Source of the DNA: Thalassobaculum litoreum DSM 18839
GTDB taxonomy: Bacteria > Pseudomonadota > Alphaproteobacteria > Thalassobaculales > Thalassobaculaceae
Direction: 5' to 3'
NCBI RefSeq assembly: GCF_900102465.1
Contig: NZ_FNBW01000001.1
Location: 558,557 to 622,556 of the forward strand
Length of the DNA stretch: 64,000 bases
Shown here one piece after another: positions 45,897-54,715 of this stretch. Under the pieces are notes generated by a model. That model was not told the origin of the DNA. It was given only the letters and a program-made list of their open reading frames with translations, and searched no databases. The position numbers and the translations under genes were made by a program. The first letter of the stretch is position 1; every line of letters begins with the position of its first letter.

Positions 45897-46313
45897 TTAC
45901 CAGAGCGACTTGTCCTCCTGGGTGGAGACATGGGCGGCGACGACCTTCCAGCCGACGTCCGGGAACTTCACGAAGGTCTGGCTCTGCCGGCCGGTGCGGC
46001 CGTTCGGCATGCGGAATTCGAGGTTGGTGGTGGCGAAGTCCGTGCCGATGGTGGTGATGACCAGCTTCAGCCGTTCCTGCTTGATGTTGATCCCGGCCGG
46101 GCGGCGCACCCGGTGGGCGTGGATCTCGTCGAAACCGTAGCCGTTCTCGTGCATGGCGTAGCGAATGGTGTGCGGCGAGTTCCAGAACGTGTTGTCCAGC
46201 ACGTCCACGTCCTTGGTCGCCAGGGCCGCCTCGTAGCGCTCGAAGATGTCGGTGATCTCGGCCACGACCTCGGGGAGGTTCACGCGGCGGTCGGGCTGGG
46301 GGGCGTCGGTCAT
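45897..46313 (-). CDS. AtzH/HpxZ-like (DUF3225) protein
   Basis: The 138-residue protein has the NTF2-like wording of the AtzH/HpxZ family: EITDIFERYEAALATKDVDVLDNTFW and later IRYAMHENGYGFDEIHAHR, both cut short here in key terms. AtzH in the cyanuric acid pathway is reported as a dicarboxyurea decarboxylase, and HpxZ belongs to oxalurate catabolism. Its ATG overlaps the amidase stop (ATGA). The pairing with an amidase supports a role in breaking down a urea-like or amide compound. Confidence 0.85.
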   Translation of the reverse strand: MTDAPQPDRRVNLPEVVAEITDIFERYEAALATKDVDVLDNTFWNSPHTIRYAMHENGYGFDEIHAHRVRRPAGINIKQERLKLVITTIGTDFATTNLEFRMPNGRTGRQSQTFVKFPDVGWKVVAAHVSTQEDKSLW

Positions 46314-47482
46314 CGATGACTCTCCAAGGCTCGGGCGACGGCGATCAGGGCGGCGTCGGTGCCGGGGCCGCCGACGATCGACAGGCCGATGGGCAGGCCG
46401 TCCACCGTTGCCCCTGGAATAGACACCTGCGGCCGTCCCGCCAACCCGCCGAACGCGCAGAGGCAGGTGATCAGCTCGCGCAGCGGCGTCTGCTGGGAGA
46501 TAGAGAGGCCGGTGGGCGGGGCCGGAAACGGCGTGGTCGGCAGGCACAGGATCGTGCCGGCGGGCAGCAGGGATTTCAGCCGTCCCCGCGCCTCCCGGCG
46601 CATCTGGTTGGCCCAGCCGAGCTCGGTCTCGGTCACCGCGGCGCCCTGCATCAGCCCGCGGGCAACGCCGAAGGCCATGCGGGGGTTGGTGTCGATCCAG
46701 GGCTTGAAGGTCTCATAGGCCTCGCGCGGCTGGATCGTGCGCTGGGCGCGGGCCCAGACCGACAGGCCCTGGGGCGCGAGCAGCACGTCCTCGCGGGCGC
46801 CGATCAGTTCGGCCAGCCGATCGACCAGCGGCGCCAGGGCTTCGGCGACCGCGTCTTCGGCAAAGGCGAAGGTGTCGGTGGTGACCAGCAGCCGGGTCGG
46901 CAGGTCCGTCGGGATGGCCTCGTCCAGCAGATGGGCGGAGACCTTGGCGAAGGTGGCGGCGTCGCGGGCGAACCAGCCGGTGGTGTCGGAGGTCGGCGCC
47001 TGGGTCATCATGCCGTCGACCGGCAGGCGGCCATGGGTGGGCCGGATGCCGTAGAGCCCGCAGAAGCTGGACGGCACGCGGACCGAGCCGCCGGTATCGG
47101 TGCCGAGTGCGGTATCGCAGAGCCCGGCGGCCACTGCGGCGGCGGAGCCGGAGGATGAGCCACCCGGCACCCGGCCCGGGGCGTTGACGTTGACCGGCGT
47201 ACCGTCGAAGGCGCTCTCGCCCAGGATGCCGAGCGAGACCTCGTCGGTGACGGTCTTTCCGACCAGGGTGGCGCCTCCGTCGAGCAGCCGCTGCACCGCC
47301 CAGGCGTTGCGGGTGGGGACGGCGCGTCCGGTCGGCCAGTCGTGGTTGCCGCCGCCGGTCGGATATCCCGCCACGTCGAACAGATCCTTGGCGGCGAAGG
47401 TCAGGCCCGTGAGTGGACCCTCGGCCGCCCCTTCCACGCGGATATCCGTGCCGGGCACGAAGGCGCCGATGCTGTCTGTCAT
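46310..47482 (-). CDS. Amidase (amidase-signature family, AtzE-like context)
   Basis: The 390-residue enzyme carries the Ser-cisSer-Lys triad: Lys in AAKDLFDVAG, the Gly/Ser-rich GGSSSGSAAAVAAG and the nucleophile segment GTDTGGSVRVPSSFCG. It is shorter than AtzE (about 457) and lacks an obvious AtzG partner gene. I choose the ATG at 47482, preceded by GGAGGGGAGTGGC. The AtzH-like gene follows with a four-base overlap. The substrate is probably a small amide, and its identity is an inference from the neighbour only. Confidence 0.88.
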   Translation of the reverse strand: MTDSIGAFVPGTDIRVEGAAEGPLTGLTFAAKDLFDVAGYPTGGGNHDWPTGRAVPTRNAWAVQRLLDGGATLVGKTVTDEVSLGILGESAFDGTPVNVNAPGRVPGGSSSGSAAAVAAGLCDTALGTDTGGSVRVPSSFCGLYGIRPTHGRLPVDGMMTQAPTSDTTGWFARDAATFAKVSAHLLDEAIPTDLPTRLLVTTDTFAFAEDAVAEALAPLVDRLAELIGAREDVLLAPQGLSVWARAQRTIQPREAYETFKPWIDTNPRMAFGVARGLMQGAAVTETELGWANQMRREARGRLKSLLPAGTILCLPTTPFPAPPTGLSISQQTPLRELITCLCAFGGLAGRPQVSIPGATVDGLPIGLSIVGGPGTDAALIAVARALESHR

Positions 47483-47591
47483 GCCACTCCCCTCCAGGCT
47501 GGAAAATCGCTCAAAAGTACCGGATTGGAGATTCAAGCGGGACTGTAAAAATGCTCTTCAACCGATTGAAGAAAAGCATATATTTTCCCGT

Positions 47592-47993
47592 CTACTGACG
47601 AGCACGCGGGAACCGCTGTGTGATCACGGACGTATCGACCCAGGCGTGCCGGCCCTCCTCATAGACCGACCGGTTGGGCAGCGCGCCGTCCGGCTCGTCG
47701 AAGCAGCCGGTGGCGATGCCCAGCCGGTCGAGATCGGGGCCGGCCAGCCAGTACACCGTCGTGCCGCAGGACGGGCAGAAGAAGTTCCGCAACCGGTTGC
47801 CGCTGTCGGTTCCGCGTTCGTAGGCCTTCGGGTTGCCGGCGATCTCGACCTGATCGGGCGTGTAGTAATTGCCGACGCCGAACGGCGCGCCGGTGCGGCG
47901 CTGGCAGTCCTTGCAGTGGCACATCACCGTGGCGCTGGGCGCGCCGGTGATGGTCAGAACGATCTCGCCGCAGGCGCAGCGGGCTTTCGCCAT
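47592..47993 (-). CDS. Glutathione-dependent formaldehyde-activating (Gfa/CENP-V) family protein
   Basis: The 133-residue protein binds zinc through cysteines in CACGEIVL, CHCKDCQRRTG and CPSCGTTVY. Gfa was described as catalysing S-hydroxymethylglutathione formation, but many homologues have unknown roles. Start is ATG at 47993. The next gene upstream on the same strand is a glutathione S-transferase, 60 bp away, so the two may be co-expressed in glutathione-linked detoxification. Confidence 0.9.
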   Translation of the reverse strand: MAKARCACGEIVLTITGAPSATVMCHCKDCQRRTGAPFGVGNYYTPDQVEIAGNPKAYERGTDSGNRLRNFFCPSCGTTVYWLAGPDLDRLGIATGCFDEPDGALPNRSVYEEGRHAWVDTSVITQRFPRARQ

Positions 47994-48053
47994 GGCATCC
48001 TCCTCTGCCGTCCGGTCAGGGAGGCCGGGTGCCGACCTCCCCTCCCCGATAGT

Positions 48054-48731
48054 CTAGCGGTGGGTGCCCGGGAACATCGAGCGGAAGCTCTCGTCGTCCA
48101 TCTCGGTCTTGAAGGCGTGGCGTTCCTTGATCGCCTCGGCCCGCTTGGCCGCATCGGTGGCGCTGATCCGCGCGACCAGGCCGGTCACGTTCGGATACTT
48201 GGCCGCCGCTTCCTCTCCGAGCACGAACTTGGCCATGCGGCCCCAGCCCCACAGGGCCATGTCGACGATGGTGTAGGTGTCGCCGACCATCCACTCCTTG
48301 CCCTCGAGGTGGTCGTTCAGGATGCCGTAGTGCCGGTTCGCCTCGAAGTCGTAGCGCTTGATCGCGTACTCGATCTTCTCCGGCGCGTGGTTGCCGAAAT
48401 GCACCTTCTGCCCCGAATACGGGCCGAGGCCGGTGGCGACGAACATCAGCCAGGAGATCAGCTCGCCGCGGTTCTTGTCGCCGGCTGGCGGCAGGAACTT
48501 GCCGGTCTTCTCGGCCAGATAGAGCAGGATGCCGTTGCTGTCGAACACGGTGACGTCGCCGTCGACGATGACCGGCACCTTGGCGTTCGGGTTCAGCGCC
48601 TTGAATTCCGGCAGGTGCTGCTGGCCCTTGCGGGTGTCCACCGGGATCGCCTCGTAGTCGAGGCCGGAATCCTCCAGGAACAGCGCCACCTTCATCGGGT
48701 TCGGGGCCAGGCTGTAATAGAACTTGAGCAT
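48054..48731 (-). CDS. Glutathione S-transferase
   Basis: The 225-residue protein has the thioredoxin-fold N-terminal domain starting MLKFYYSLAPNPMKVALFLE, the cis-Pro segment AKVPVIVDGD and the SNGILLYLAEK motif that contacts glutathione, then an all-helical C-terminal domain (about 90-215). It resembles the YfcG/nu class, which lacks a classical catalytic Tyr. It conjugates or reduces small electrophiles or disulfides in the cytoplasm. Confidence 0.92.
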   Translation of the reverse strand: MLKFYYSLAPNPMKVALFLEDSGLDYEAIPVDTRKGQQHLPEFKALNPNAKVPVIVDGDVTVFDSNGILLYLAEKTGKFLPPAGDKNRGELISWLMFVATGLGPYSGQKVHFGNHAPEKIEYAIKRYDFEANRHYGILNDHLEGKEWMVGDTYTIVDMALWGWGRMAKFVLGEEAAAKYPNVTGLVARISATDAAKRAEAIKERHAFKTEMDDESFRSMFPGTHR

Positions 48732-48994
48732 GCGTTGCCTCCGCTGGACACGCGGCTCCGCCCCCGGCGGTCGCGCGTGCCTGTGAATGACTGGACCGGC
48801 GCGAGTGTGCCGGCGCGGCGAACACTACCGCAACGGGCGCCGTCGGCCAGTCATCTGCCACGACGCGGAACGAATGAAGCCCTTGAAACACAGGATCGTG
48901 ATGGGGCGCCGGCCGCTCACCCAGCCGCTCTCTTGCCGCCGCCCGTCCCCCTCGGCCACGATCGCCTGCATAACCAAACGGGAGGAACCGGGTC

Positions 48995-49312
48995 ATGGAT
49001 CTGTACGAGCTGCGCACCTACAAGATCGTCGTCGGCAAACTGCAGGAGGTCCTGAAACTCTACGAGACCGAGGGCTGGCCGGCGCTCGACCCGCATAAGG
49101 ACAAGCTGGTCGGCTATTTCGTCGGCGATGTCGGCGGCATGAACGAGCTCATCCATGTCTGGAAGTACACCGACGACGCCGACCGCCGGGCCCATTGGGC
49201 GGCGGTCTATGCCAACGAGAAGTTCATGGCTTTCGCCGCCAAGCTGCGGCCGAACCTGATCAGCCAGGAGAACAAGCTGATGGTCGGGGCGCCATGGGGC
49301 CCGCGACCCTGA
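48995..49312 (+). CDS. NIPSNAP family protein
   Basis: The 105-residue protein has the NIPSNAP opening MDLYELRTYKI and the internal ELIHVWKYTDDADRRAHWAAV motif, a ferredoxin-like alpha/beta fold seen in small monooxygenase-like proteins of unknown substrate. The ATG follows GGGAGGAACCGGGTC. Its last 53 bases overlap the end of the convergent hydrolase gene. Confidence 0.87.
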   Translation: MDLYELRTYKIVVGKLQEVLKLYETEGWPALDPHKDKLVGYFVGDVGGMNELIHVWKYTDDADRRAHWAAVYANEKFMAFAAKLRPNLISQENKLMVGAPWGPRP

Positions 49313-50363
49313 CCGCGCTCTCCCCGGTGTAGAGATCGTCCTCCTCGGCCGGGCGCACCGCACGCTCGCCGAGGATTCCGGTCCACAGCCAGTCGATGTC
49401 CCGGTCGGCGGCACCGCGTTCCGTCGACAGACGTACCGGAACGATCTCCGACAATGCGTCCCCGTCGCGCTCGGCCACCGCGAACTGGAAGACATAGTTC
49501 GGAGTGACACCCATGCGCAGGTCGGACACCAGAATCCGGCCGTCGGCCTCCCAGACCTTGAAGAAGCCCTTGGAGAAGGCCGCCAGCTCCGCCGCCTTCG
49601 GCAGATCCTCGATACAGGACAGGAGGGTCTCGCCGCGCGGATGAGCGTAGGCGGTCACCGACTCCTGGGTGCCGAGCAGCGGGATATAAAGGTTGAGATA
49701 GCGGTCGCCGTCGATGGCGATCACCCGCCAGAACAGGGTGTTGAACGGCATCGGCGTCGCCCAGGTGCGATCCGGCTCGATGCCGAGATCGGCCAGCACC
49801 AGATCGCCGCGCTTCTCCGACACCTGCTGGGCGATGGCGCTCCAGCCGAGATAGGCGGTGGAGACGATCAGCGCGACGCTGACCACCCGGGCGATCCGCG
49901 GCGTCCAGGACCGCACGCACAGCGCCCAGACGAAGGCGACGATCAGCGGGATCGTGTAGAGCGGGTCGATGATGAACATGGAGCCCAGCCCCAGGGGCTC
50001 GGGCATCACCGGCCAGAAGATCCGCGTGCCGTAGATCGTCATCGCATCGAGCAGCGCGTGGGTCGCCAGACACAGATAGACCGCAAGATACGTGGCACCC
50101 CGATGCTCGCGCAGACCGCGCATCACCCGGACCAGCGGCTCGGCAAAGATCGGGGTGACCAGTGCCTGGACGATCAGCGAATGGGAGGGGCCGCGATGCT
50201 GGACGAAATCCGTCACCGGATCGCCCAGCGGAATGAACACGTCGAGATCCGGGACCGTGCCCAGCACCGCGCCGATGATGGCGGCCTTGCGGGCGCCGGC
50301 ATGGGGGCCGATGACGGCGGCAGCGACGCCGGCGCCAAGCACCATCTGAGTTACTGAATCCAC
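49260..50363 (-). CDS. Membrane-bound metal-dependent hydrolase (YdjM/DUF457-like)
   Basis: The 367-residue protein begins MDSVTQMVLGAGVAAAVIGPHAGARKAAIIGAVLG (short Gly-rich helix), has the PDLDVF and HRGPSHS motifs with His/Asp residues that probably bind metal, and has about four membrane segments (60-190). A large C-terminal region of about 160 residues lacks recognisable motifs. The reaction is unknown. It overlaps the 3' end of the NIPSNAP gene. Confidence 0.8.
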   Translation of the reverse strand: MDSVTQMVLGAGVAAAVIGPHAGARKAAIIGAVLGTVPDLDVFIPLGDPVTDFVQHRGPSHSLIVQALVTPIFAEPLVRVMRGLREHRGATYLAVYLCLATHALLDAMTIYGTRIFWPVMPEPLGLGSMFIIDPLYTIPLIVAFVWALCVRSWTPRIARVVSVALIVSTAYLGWSAIAQQVSEKRGDLVLADLGIEPDRTWATPMPFNTLFWRVIAIDGDRYLNLYIPLLGTQESVTAYAHPRGETLLSCIEDLPKAAELAAFSKGFFKVWEADGRILVSDLRMGVTPNYVFQFAVAERDGDALSEIVPVRLSTERGAADRDIDWLWTGILGERAVRPAEEDDLYTGESAVRVAGPMAPRPSACSPG

Positions 50364-50452
50364 GTCCCTGCCCCGGTCGGTTCACTCGCAATCGGGACGA
50401 TATGGGCCGCGGCGGGCGGATAGCCAGCGTTACCTGACCATCCGCCGCAGCC

Positions 50453-51745
50453 TCACGCCGCCTTGCGCAGCCCCTCGGCGGCGGTGGCGATGGCGTCGAT
50501 GGTCAGGGCCACGTCGGCCTCGGTGTGACACAGGCCGATATAGTACTTGCTGTCCGGCTTCAGGATTCCGCACTCGCGCATGATCCCGTTGAACCGCTTC
50601 GCCATGGCGGCATTGCCGGCGAACATGCCGCGATAGTCGTGCACGTCGCGGTCGGTGAAGACCACGTCGAACAGCGGCGGCACGCCCACCACCTTGGCGG
50701 CGATCCCCGCCCGACCCAGATGCTCCTCCAGGGCGGCCATGATGGTGCGGCCGGTGGCGAACATCTTGGTATAGGCGTCGTCGCGCTTCAGGATCTCCAT
50801 GGTCTTCAGCCCCGCCACCGAGGCGACCGGATTGCCGCTGAGCGTGCCGATCTGGAAGGTGAAGCCCTCCTCGCCCACCTGGCTCTTGTCGAAATGGGCC
50901 ATGATCTCGTCGTTGCCGGCGATCGCCGCGAGCGGATAGCCGCCGCCGATCACCTTGCCCAGGGTGCAGAGGTCCGGGGTGATCCCGTAATACTCCTGAG
51001 CGCCGCCGAAGGCGAAGCGGAAGCCGGTCACCACCTCGTCGAAGATCAGCGGCACGTTGTGCTTCCTGGTCGCCTCGCGCAGTGCCTCCAGGAAGCCCGG
51101 CTTCGGCGGCAGCAGGCGCTGGAACGGCTCGACGATCACCCCGCCCAGCTCGGAGGCGTATTCGGCGATCATCTGCACCGCCAGGTCGGTGTCGTTATAC
51201 GGGGCGACGATCACGTCGTCGCGCACGCCCTTGGGGATGCCGGCGCTGTCGGGCACCGCCTGGGGGAAGTTGGCGAGCGTCTTCGGCGCCAGGCTCATCA
51301 GCCCGAAATCGCTCATGCCGTGGTAGCCGCCCTCGAACTTCAGGATCTTCTCGCGCTTGGAATGGGCACGGGCGAGCCGCATGGCGTACATGTCGGCTTC
51401 CGAGCCGGAGCTGACGAAACGCACCTTGTCGGCGCAGGGAACCGCCCGGCAGATCTCCTCGGCCAGCACGATGCCCGGCTCGCTGTCGGCGAAGAACGTG
51501 CTGCCCAGCGGAAGTTGCGCCGTCACCGCCTCGATCACCTCGGGATGGGCGTGGCCGATCACCATCGGGCCGGAGCCCAGAAGATAGTCCACATACTCGT
51601 TGCCGCTGACATCCCAGACCCGGGAGCCCTCGCCGCGCGCGATCACGATGTCCGGCGTGAAATTGCCGAAACCGCCGGCCGGCAGCACCGCCCGCGCCCG
51701 CTCCATGAGATCCTTTTCCGCCTGACTCTTCGTCACGCCGCTCAT
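50453..51745 (-). CDS. Class III aminotransferase, glutamate-1-semialdehyde aminomutase-like
   Basis: The 430-residue PLP enzyme shows DYLLGSGPMVIGHAHP, VSSGSEADMYAMRLAR, FDEVVTGFRFAFGG and the PLP lysine in LGKVIGGGYPLAA (about 265), the HemL pattern. HemL itself makes 5-aminolevulinate in the C5 pathway. Alphaproteobacteria normally use the C4 (HemA) route, so this paralogue probably serves another amino acid or amine. The ATG at 51745 has GGAGG five bases upstream. A start at 51757 is also possible. Confidence 0.85.
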   Translation of the reverse strand: MSGVTKSQAEKDLMERARAVLPAGGFGNFTPDIVIARGEGSRVWDVSGNEYVDYLLGSGPMVIGHAHPEVIEAVTAQLPLGSTFFADSEPGIVLAEEICRAVPCADKVRFVSSGSEADMYAMRLARAHSKREKILKFEGGYHGMSDFGLMSLAPKTLANFPQAVPDSAGIPKGVRDDVIVAPYNDTDLAVQMIAEYASELGGVIVEPFQRLLPPKPGFLEALREATRKHNVPLIFDEVVTGFRFAFGGAQEYYGITPDLCTLGKVIGGGYPLAAIAGNDEIMAHFDKSQVGEEGFTFQIGTLSGNPVASVAGLKTMEILKRDDAYTKMFATGRTIMAALEEHLGRAGIAAKVVGVPPLFDVVFTDRDVHDYRGMFAGNAAMAKRFNGIMRECGILKPDSKYYIGLCHTEADVALTIDAIATAAEGLRKAA

Positions 51746-51920
51746 CGCCGCCTCCATCCGTCTGACCTACTGGGTTTGACGTATCATTCTCCCAACACAG
51801 GCTCGCTGCATACCCGCAAACCGCCTTTGCTCGCAGCGTCAGGCGATGGACTTACGCGTCGCGCCGCGCCCATGCTGACGGACCGCGGCGGCAGACCCGC
51901 GGAGGGGGAGATGCGCGTCG

Positions 51921-52826
51921 ATGGAACTCTGGATACCGATCACGATCTTCGCGGCGTTCATGCAGAACGCCCGCTCGGTGTTGCAGAAGCACCTCAAGGG
52001 CCGGCTGACGACCCTCGGCGCGTCCTATGTCCGCTTCCTCTACGCCATGCCCTTCGCGCTGATCTATGCGGGGGCGGTGCATGAGATCGGCGGCTATCCC
52101 TGGCCGACCGTGCATGCGGAGTTCCTGATCTACTGCCTGCTCGGCGGGATCTCGCAGATCCTGTTCACCGCCGTCCTGCTCTGGCTGTTCCAGTTCCGGA
52201 ACTTCGCCGTCGGCACCACCTACTCCAAGACCGAGACGGTGCAGGTCGCCCTGCTGGGCTGGCTGGTCATCGGCGACGAACTCGGCCTGGTGCCGCTGAT
52301 CGCCATCGTCGTGTCGGCGGTCGGGGTGATGGCCCTGTCGGTCGGCCAGACCAAGGTCTCCGTCGGCCGGCTGTTCACCGGGCTGATCGAGAAGCCGACC
52401 CTGATCGGCCTGCTCTGCGGTGCCCTGCTCGGCTCGTCCGTGGTGTTCTTCCGCAAGGCCGCGCTGACCCTCGATTACGACGGCTTCGTCATGGCCGCCG
52501 CCTTCACCCTGGCGGTGTCGGTGGTGATGCAGACGGTGATCATGGGCGTCTATCTGGCGATCTACGAACGCCGCACCCTGGTGGACGTTCTGGTTCATTG
52601 GAAATGGTCGCTGGCGGTGGGCGTCTGCGGCGTGCTCGGATCGATCGGCTGGTTCACCGCTTTCACCCTGCAAAACGCTGCCTATGTGCGCGCACTCGGC
52701 CAGATCGAACTGGTCTTCACCTTCATCGCCTCGGTCTTCATCTTCCGCGAAACCACCAACCGCGCCGAAATCGTCGGGATCGTCCTTGTGGTCGCCGGCA
52801 TCGTCCTTCTGGTCCTGGGTCGTTAA
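51921..52826 (+). CDS. DMT-superfamily (EamA) transporter
   Basis: This is a 301-residue ten-helix protein with two EamA repeats, opening MELWIPITIFAAFMQNARSVL and ending in the hydrophobic IVGIVLVVAGIVLLVLGR. The PFALIYAG and SKTETVQVALLGWLVIGDEL segments fit small metabolite exporters. GCGGAGGGGGAGATGCG lies upstream of the ATG. It is divergent from the HemL-like aminotransferase, so it may export a product of that enzyme, which is an inference only. Confidence 0.87.
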   Translation: MELWIPITIFAAFMQNARSVLQKHLKGRLTTLGASYVRFLYAMPFALIYAGAVHEIGGYPWPTVHAEFLIYCLLGGISQILFTAVLLWLFQFRNFAVGTTYSKTETVQVALLGWLVIGDELGLVPLIAIVVSAVGVMALSVGQTKVSVGRLFTGLIEKPTLIGLLCGALLGSSVVFFRKAALTLDYDGFVMAAAFTLAVSVVMQTVIMGVYLAIYERRTLVDVLVHWKWSLAVGVCGVLGSIGWFTAFTLQNAAYVRALGQIELVFTFIASVFIFRETTNRAEIVGIVLVVAGIVLLVLGR

Positions 52827-52942
52827 CCCGGATTAAAGCCCCCGTCTTCACAGTCCATTAACGAGACCCGTGCTCTTTTCGGCATCGCGGGGGGCGAAGC
52901 GGATTGTGGGATGCGGTGCCCGAGGATGGTTCAGGAATGCGC

Positions 52943-54709
52943 ATGACGTCTGAAGGCAGCAAGGGCAACGGGGGACCACAGCGTCCCACGCGGCTTTCCG
53001 CTGTCGAGGACAAGCTGTCGCGGGCGCTGGAGACGATCGAGGCGCAGCGCCGCCAGTTGTCCACCGTCTTTAACGCCGTCAACGACGCGATCGTCGTGGT
53101 CGACGAACGCGGAATCATCGAGACGGTCAACGACGCGACCTGCAAAATGTTCGGCCGCCCAAGCTTCGAGCTGGTCCACCATTCGGTGAATAAGCTCATG
53201 CCGGAATCGGTGGCGATCAATCACGACCATTATCTTCGAGATTCCCGTCCGCATTCCAAACCCTCATTCGGGCTTCCCCGCACCCTGGCGGCGCTGCACG
53301 CGAACGGGCGGCAGTTCCCGGTTTCGATCACGCTGTCCGAGATCCCGCGCTCCGTCGACGAGCCTCGCCGGTTCGTCGCCACCATCCGCGACATGACCCA
53401 CGAACGGGCGCGCGAGGATCAGATCCGCTTCCTCGCCTTCCACGACGACGCCACCAAGCTGCCGAACCGGCACGGCATCCTGAGCTATCTGGAATCCTAC
53501 TTCGCCGCCCCGATCCCGCCGCCGATGCTGTTCGTGCATATCTCGCTGAACAACACCAGCCAGCTCACCGCCTGTTTCGGCATCGAGGAGTTCGAACAGC
53601 TCGTCGTCGCCTTCTCACAGCGTCTGAAGCGGGTGTTCGGCACGGCGGTGCTCATCGGACGCGGCTTCGGCAATACCTTCCACGTGGTCATGCCGATCGA
53701 GGAGAGCGAGAGCCTGCAGGCCAAGCTGGTGTCCGTGGTGGCCGAGCCGATCGAGATCCAGGACATCGCCGTGGTGGTTGACGTCTGCGCCGGTACGGTA
53801 TCCCTGCCCGACCAGGCCGCCGATCCCCGACAGGCGATGCATCGGGCCGCCGCGGCCCTGATGGAGGTCAAGTCGACGACCCCGAAGCCGGGTCTGCCGC
53901 GCATGCACGCCTACATGCCCAGCATCATCAACGAAATGAGCCGGCGCACCCGCCTGGTGCACAACATCAACCGGGCGATCGAAGACCGGGAATTCAGCGT
54001 CTATCTGCAGCCGAAGGTGGACATCACCGACGGCAGTTGGGTCGGTGCGGAGGCGCTTGCCCGCTGGACCCAGCCCGACGGATCGATGATCTCGCCGGGC
54101 GAATTCATTCCGCTCGCCGAACAGGCCGGGCTGGTGACCGCGCTGAACCGGCACATGCTGTCCCAGACCCTGCGCTCGCTGGCCGACAGCGACTGGTCCC
54201 GCACCGCCCCGCTTGCCGTCAACATCTCCGCCCAGGATCTCAGCAGCCAGAATTTCGACGAGGTGATCGCCCGCCTGCTGGAAGAGACCGGCGTGCCAGC
54301 CTCGGCCCTGGAACTGGAACTGACCGAACGCGACATGGCCCGGGGCAGCGACGCCATCCGCGCCACCATTGACCGGATCCGGGAACAGGGCGTGACCATC
54401 GCCATGGACGATTTCGGGACCGGCTATTCCTCGCTGGCGGCCCTGGTCGACCTGCCGGTGGACATTCTGAAGATCGACCGGCAGTTCCTGCGCCGGATCG
54501 AGGATCGCGAGAGCGACCGCCGGCTGCTGAAAACCCTCGTCACCCTGGTCCAGGACCTCGGCCGCACGATCGTGGTCGAAGGGGTGGAAACGGAAGGGCA
54601 GGCCGCCTTCCTGCAGCAGATGGGCGTGCGGTTCGCCCAGGGCTTTCTCTATGCCCGGCCCGCGCCGGCGATCGCGGTTCTGAACGACCCCAGCAGGCCG
54701 CGGAAATAG
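52943..54709 (+). CDS. PAS-GGDEF-EAL protein with intact EAL domain (probable c-di-GMP phosphodiesterase)
   Basis: The 588-residue protein has a PAS region (about 35-160), a GGDEF domain that opens DDATKLPNRHG (about 168) but lacks the active motif (reads RGFGNTF, about 239), and an EAL domain (about 350-588). The EAL catalytic set is intact: GAEALARW, NISAQDLS, ELTERD, MDDFGTGYSSL, LKIDRQF and EGVETEGQ. It probably hydrolyses c-di-GMP to pGpG and uses the GGDEF domain only to bind GTP. I choose the ATG at 52943 (CAGGA six bases upstream). Earlier starts at 52937 and 52904 are possible. Confidence 0.9.
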   Translation: MTSEGSKGNGGPQRPTRLSAVEDKLSRALETIEAQRRQLSTVFNAVNDAIVVVDERGIIETVNDATCKMFGRPSFELVHHSVNKLMPESVAINHDHYLRDSRPHSKPSFGLPRTLAALHANGRQFPVSITLSEIPRSVDEPRRFVATIRDMTHERAREDQIRFLAFHDDATKLPNRHGILSYLESYFAAPIPPPMLFVHISLNNTSQLTACFGIEEFEQLVVAFSQRLKRVFGTAVLIGRGFGNTFHVVMPIEESESLQAKLVSVVAEPIEIQDIAVVVDVCAGTVSLPDQAADPRQAMHRAAAALMEVKSTTPKPGLPRMHAYMPSIINEMSRRTRLVHNINRAIEDREFSVYLQPKVDITDGSWVGAEALARWTQPDGSMISPGEFIPLAEQAGLVTALNRHMLSQTLRSLADSDWSRTAPLAVNISAQDLSSQNFDEVIARLLEETGVPASALELELTERDMARGSDAIRATIDRIREQGVTIAMDDFGTGYSSLAALVDLPVDILKIDRQFLRRIEDRESDRRLLKTLVTLVQDLGRTIVVEGVETEGQAAFLQQMGVRFAQGFLYARPAPAIAVLNDPSRPRK

Positions 54710-54715
54710 AACCGG

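Noticed and set aside
50453-51745. Calling the class III aminotransferase hemL
   Set aside because: The motif pattern fits, but Alphaproteobacteria normally make 5-aminolevulinate through HemA and no other C5-pathway gene is nearby, so I left the symbol empty.
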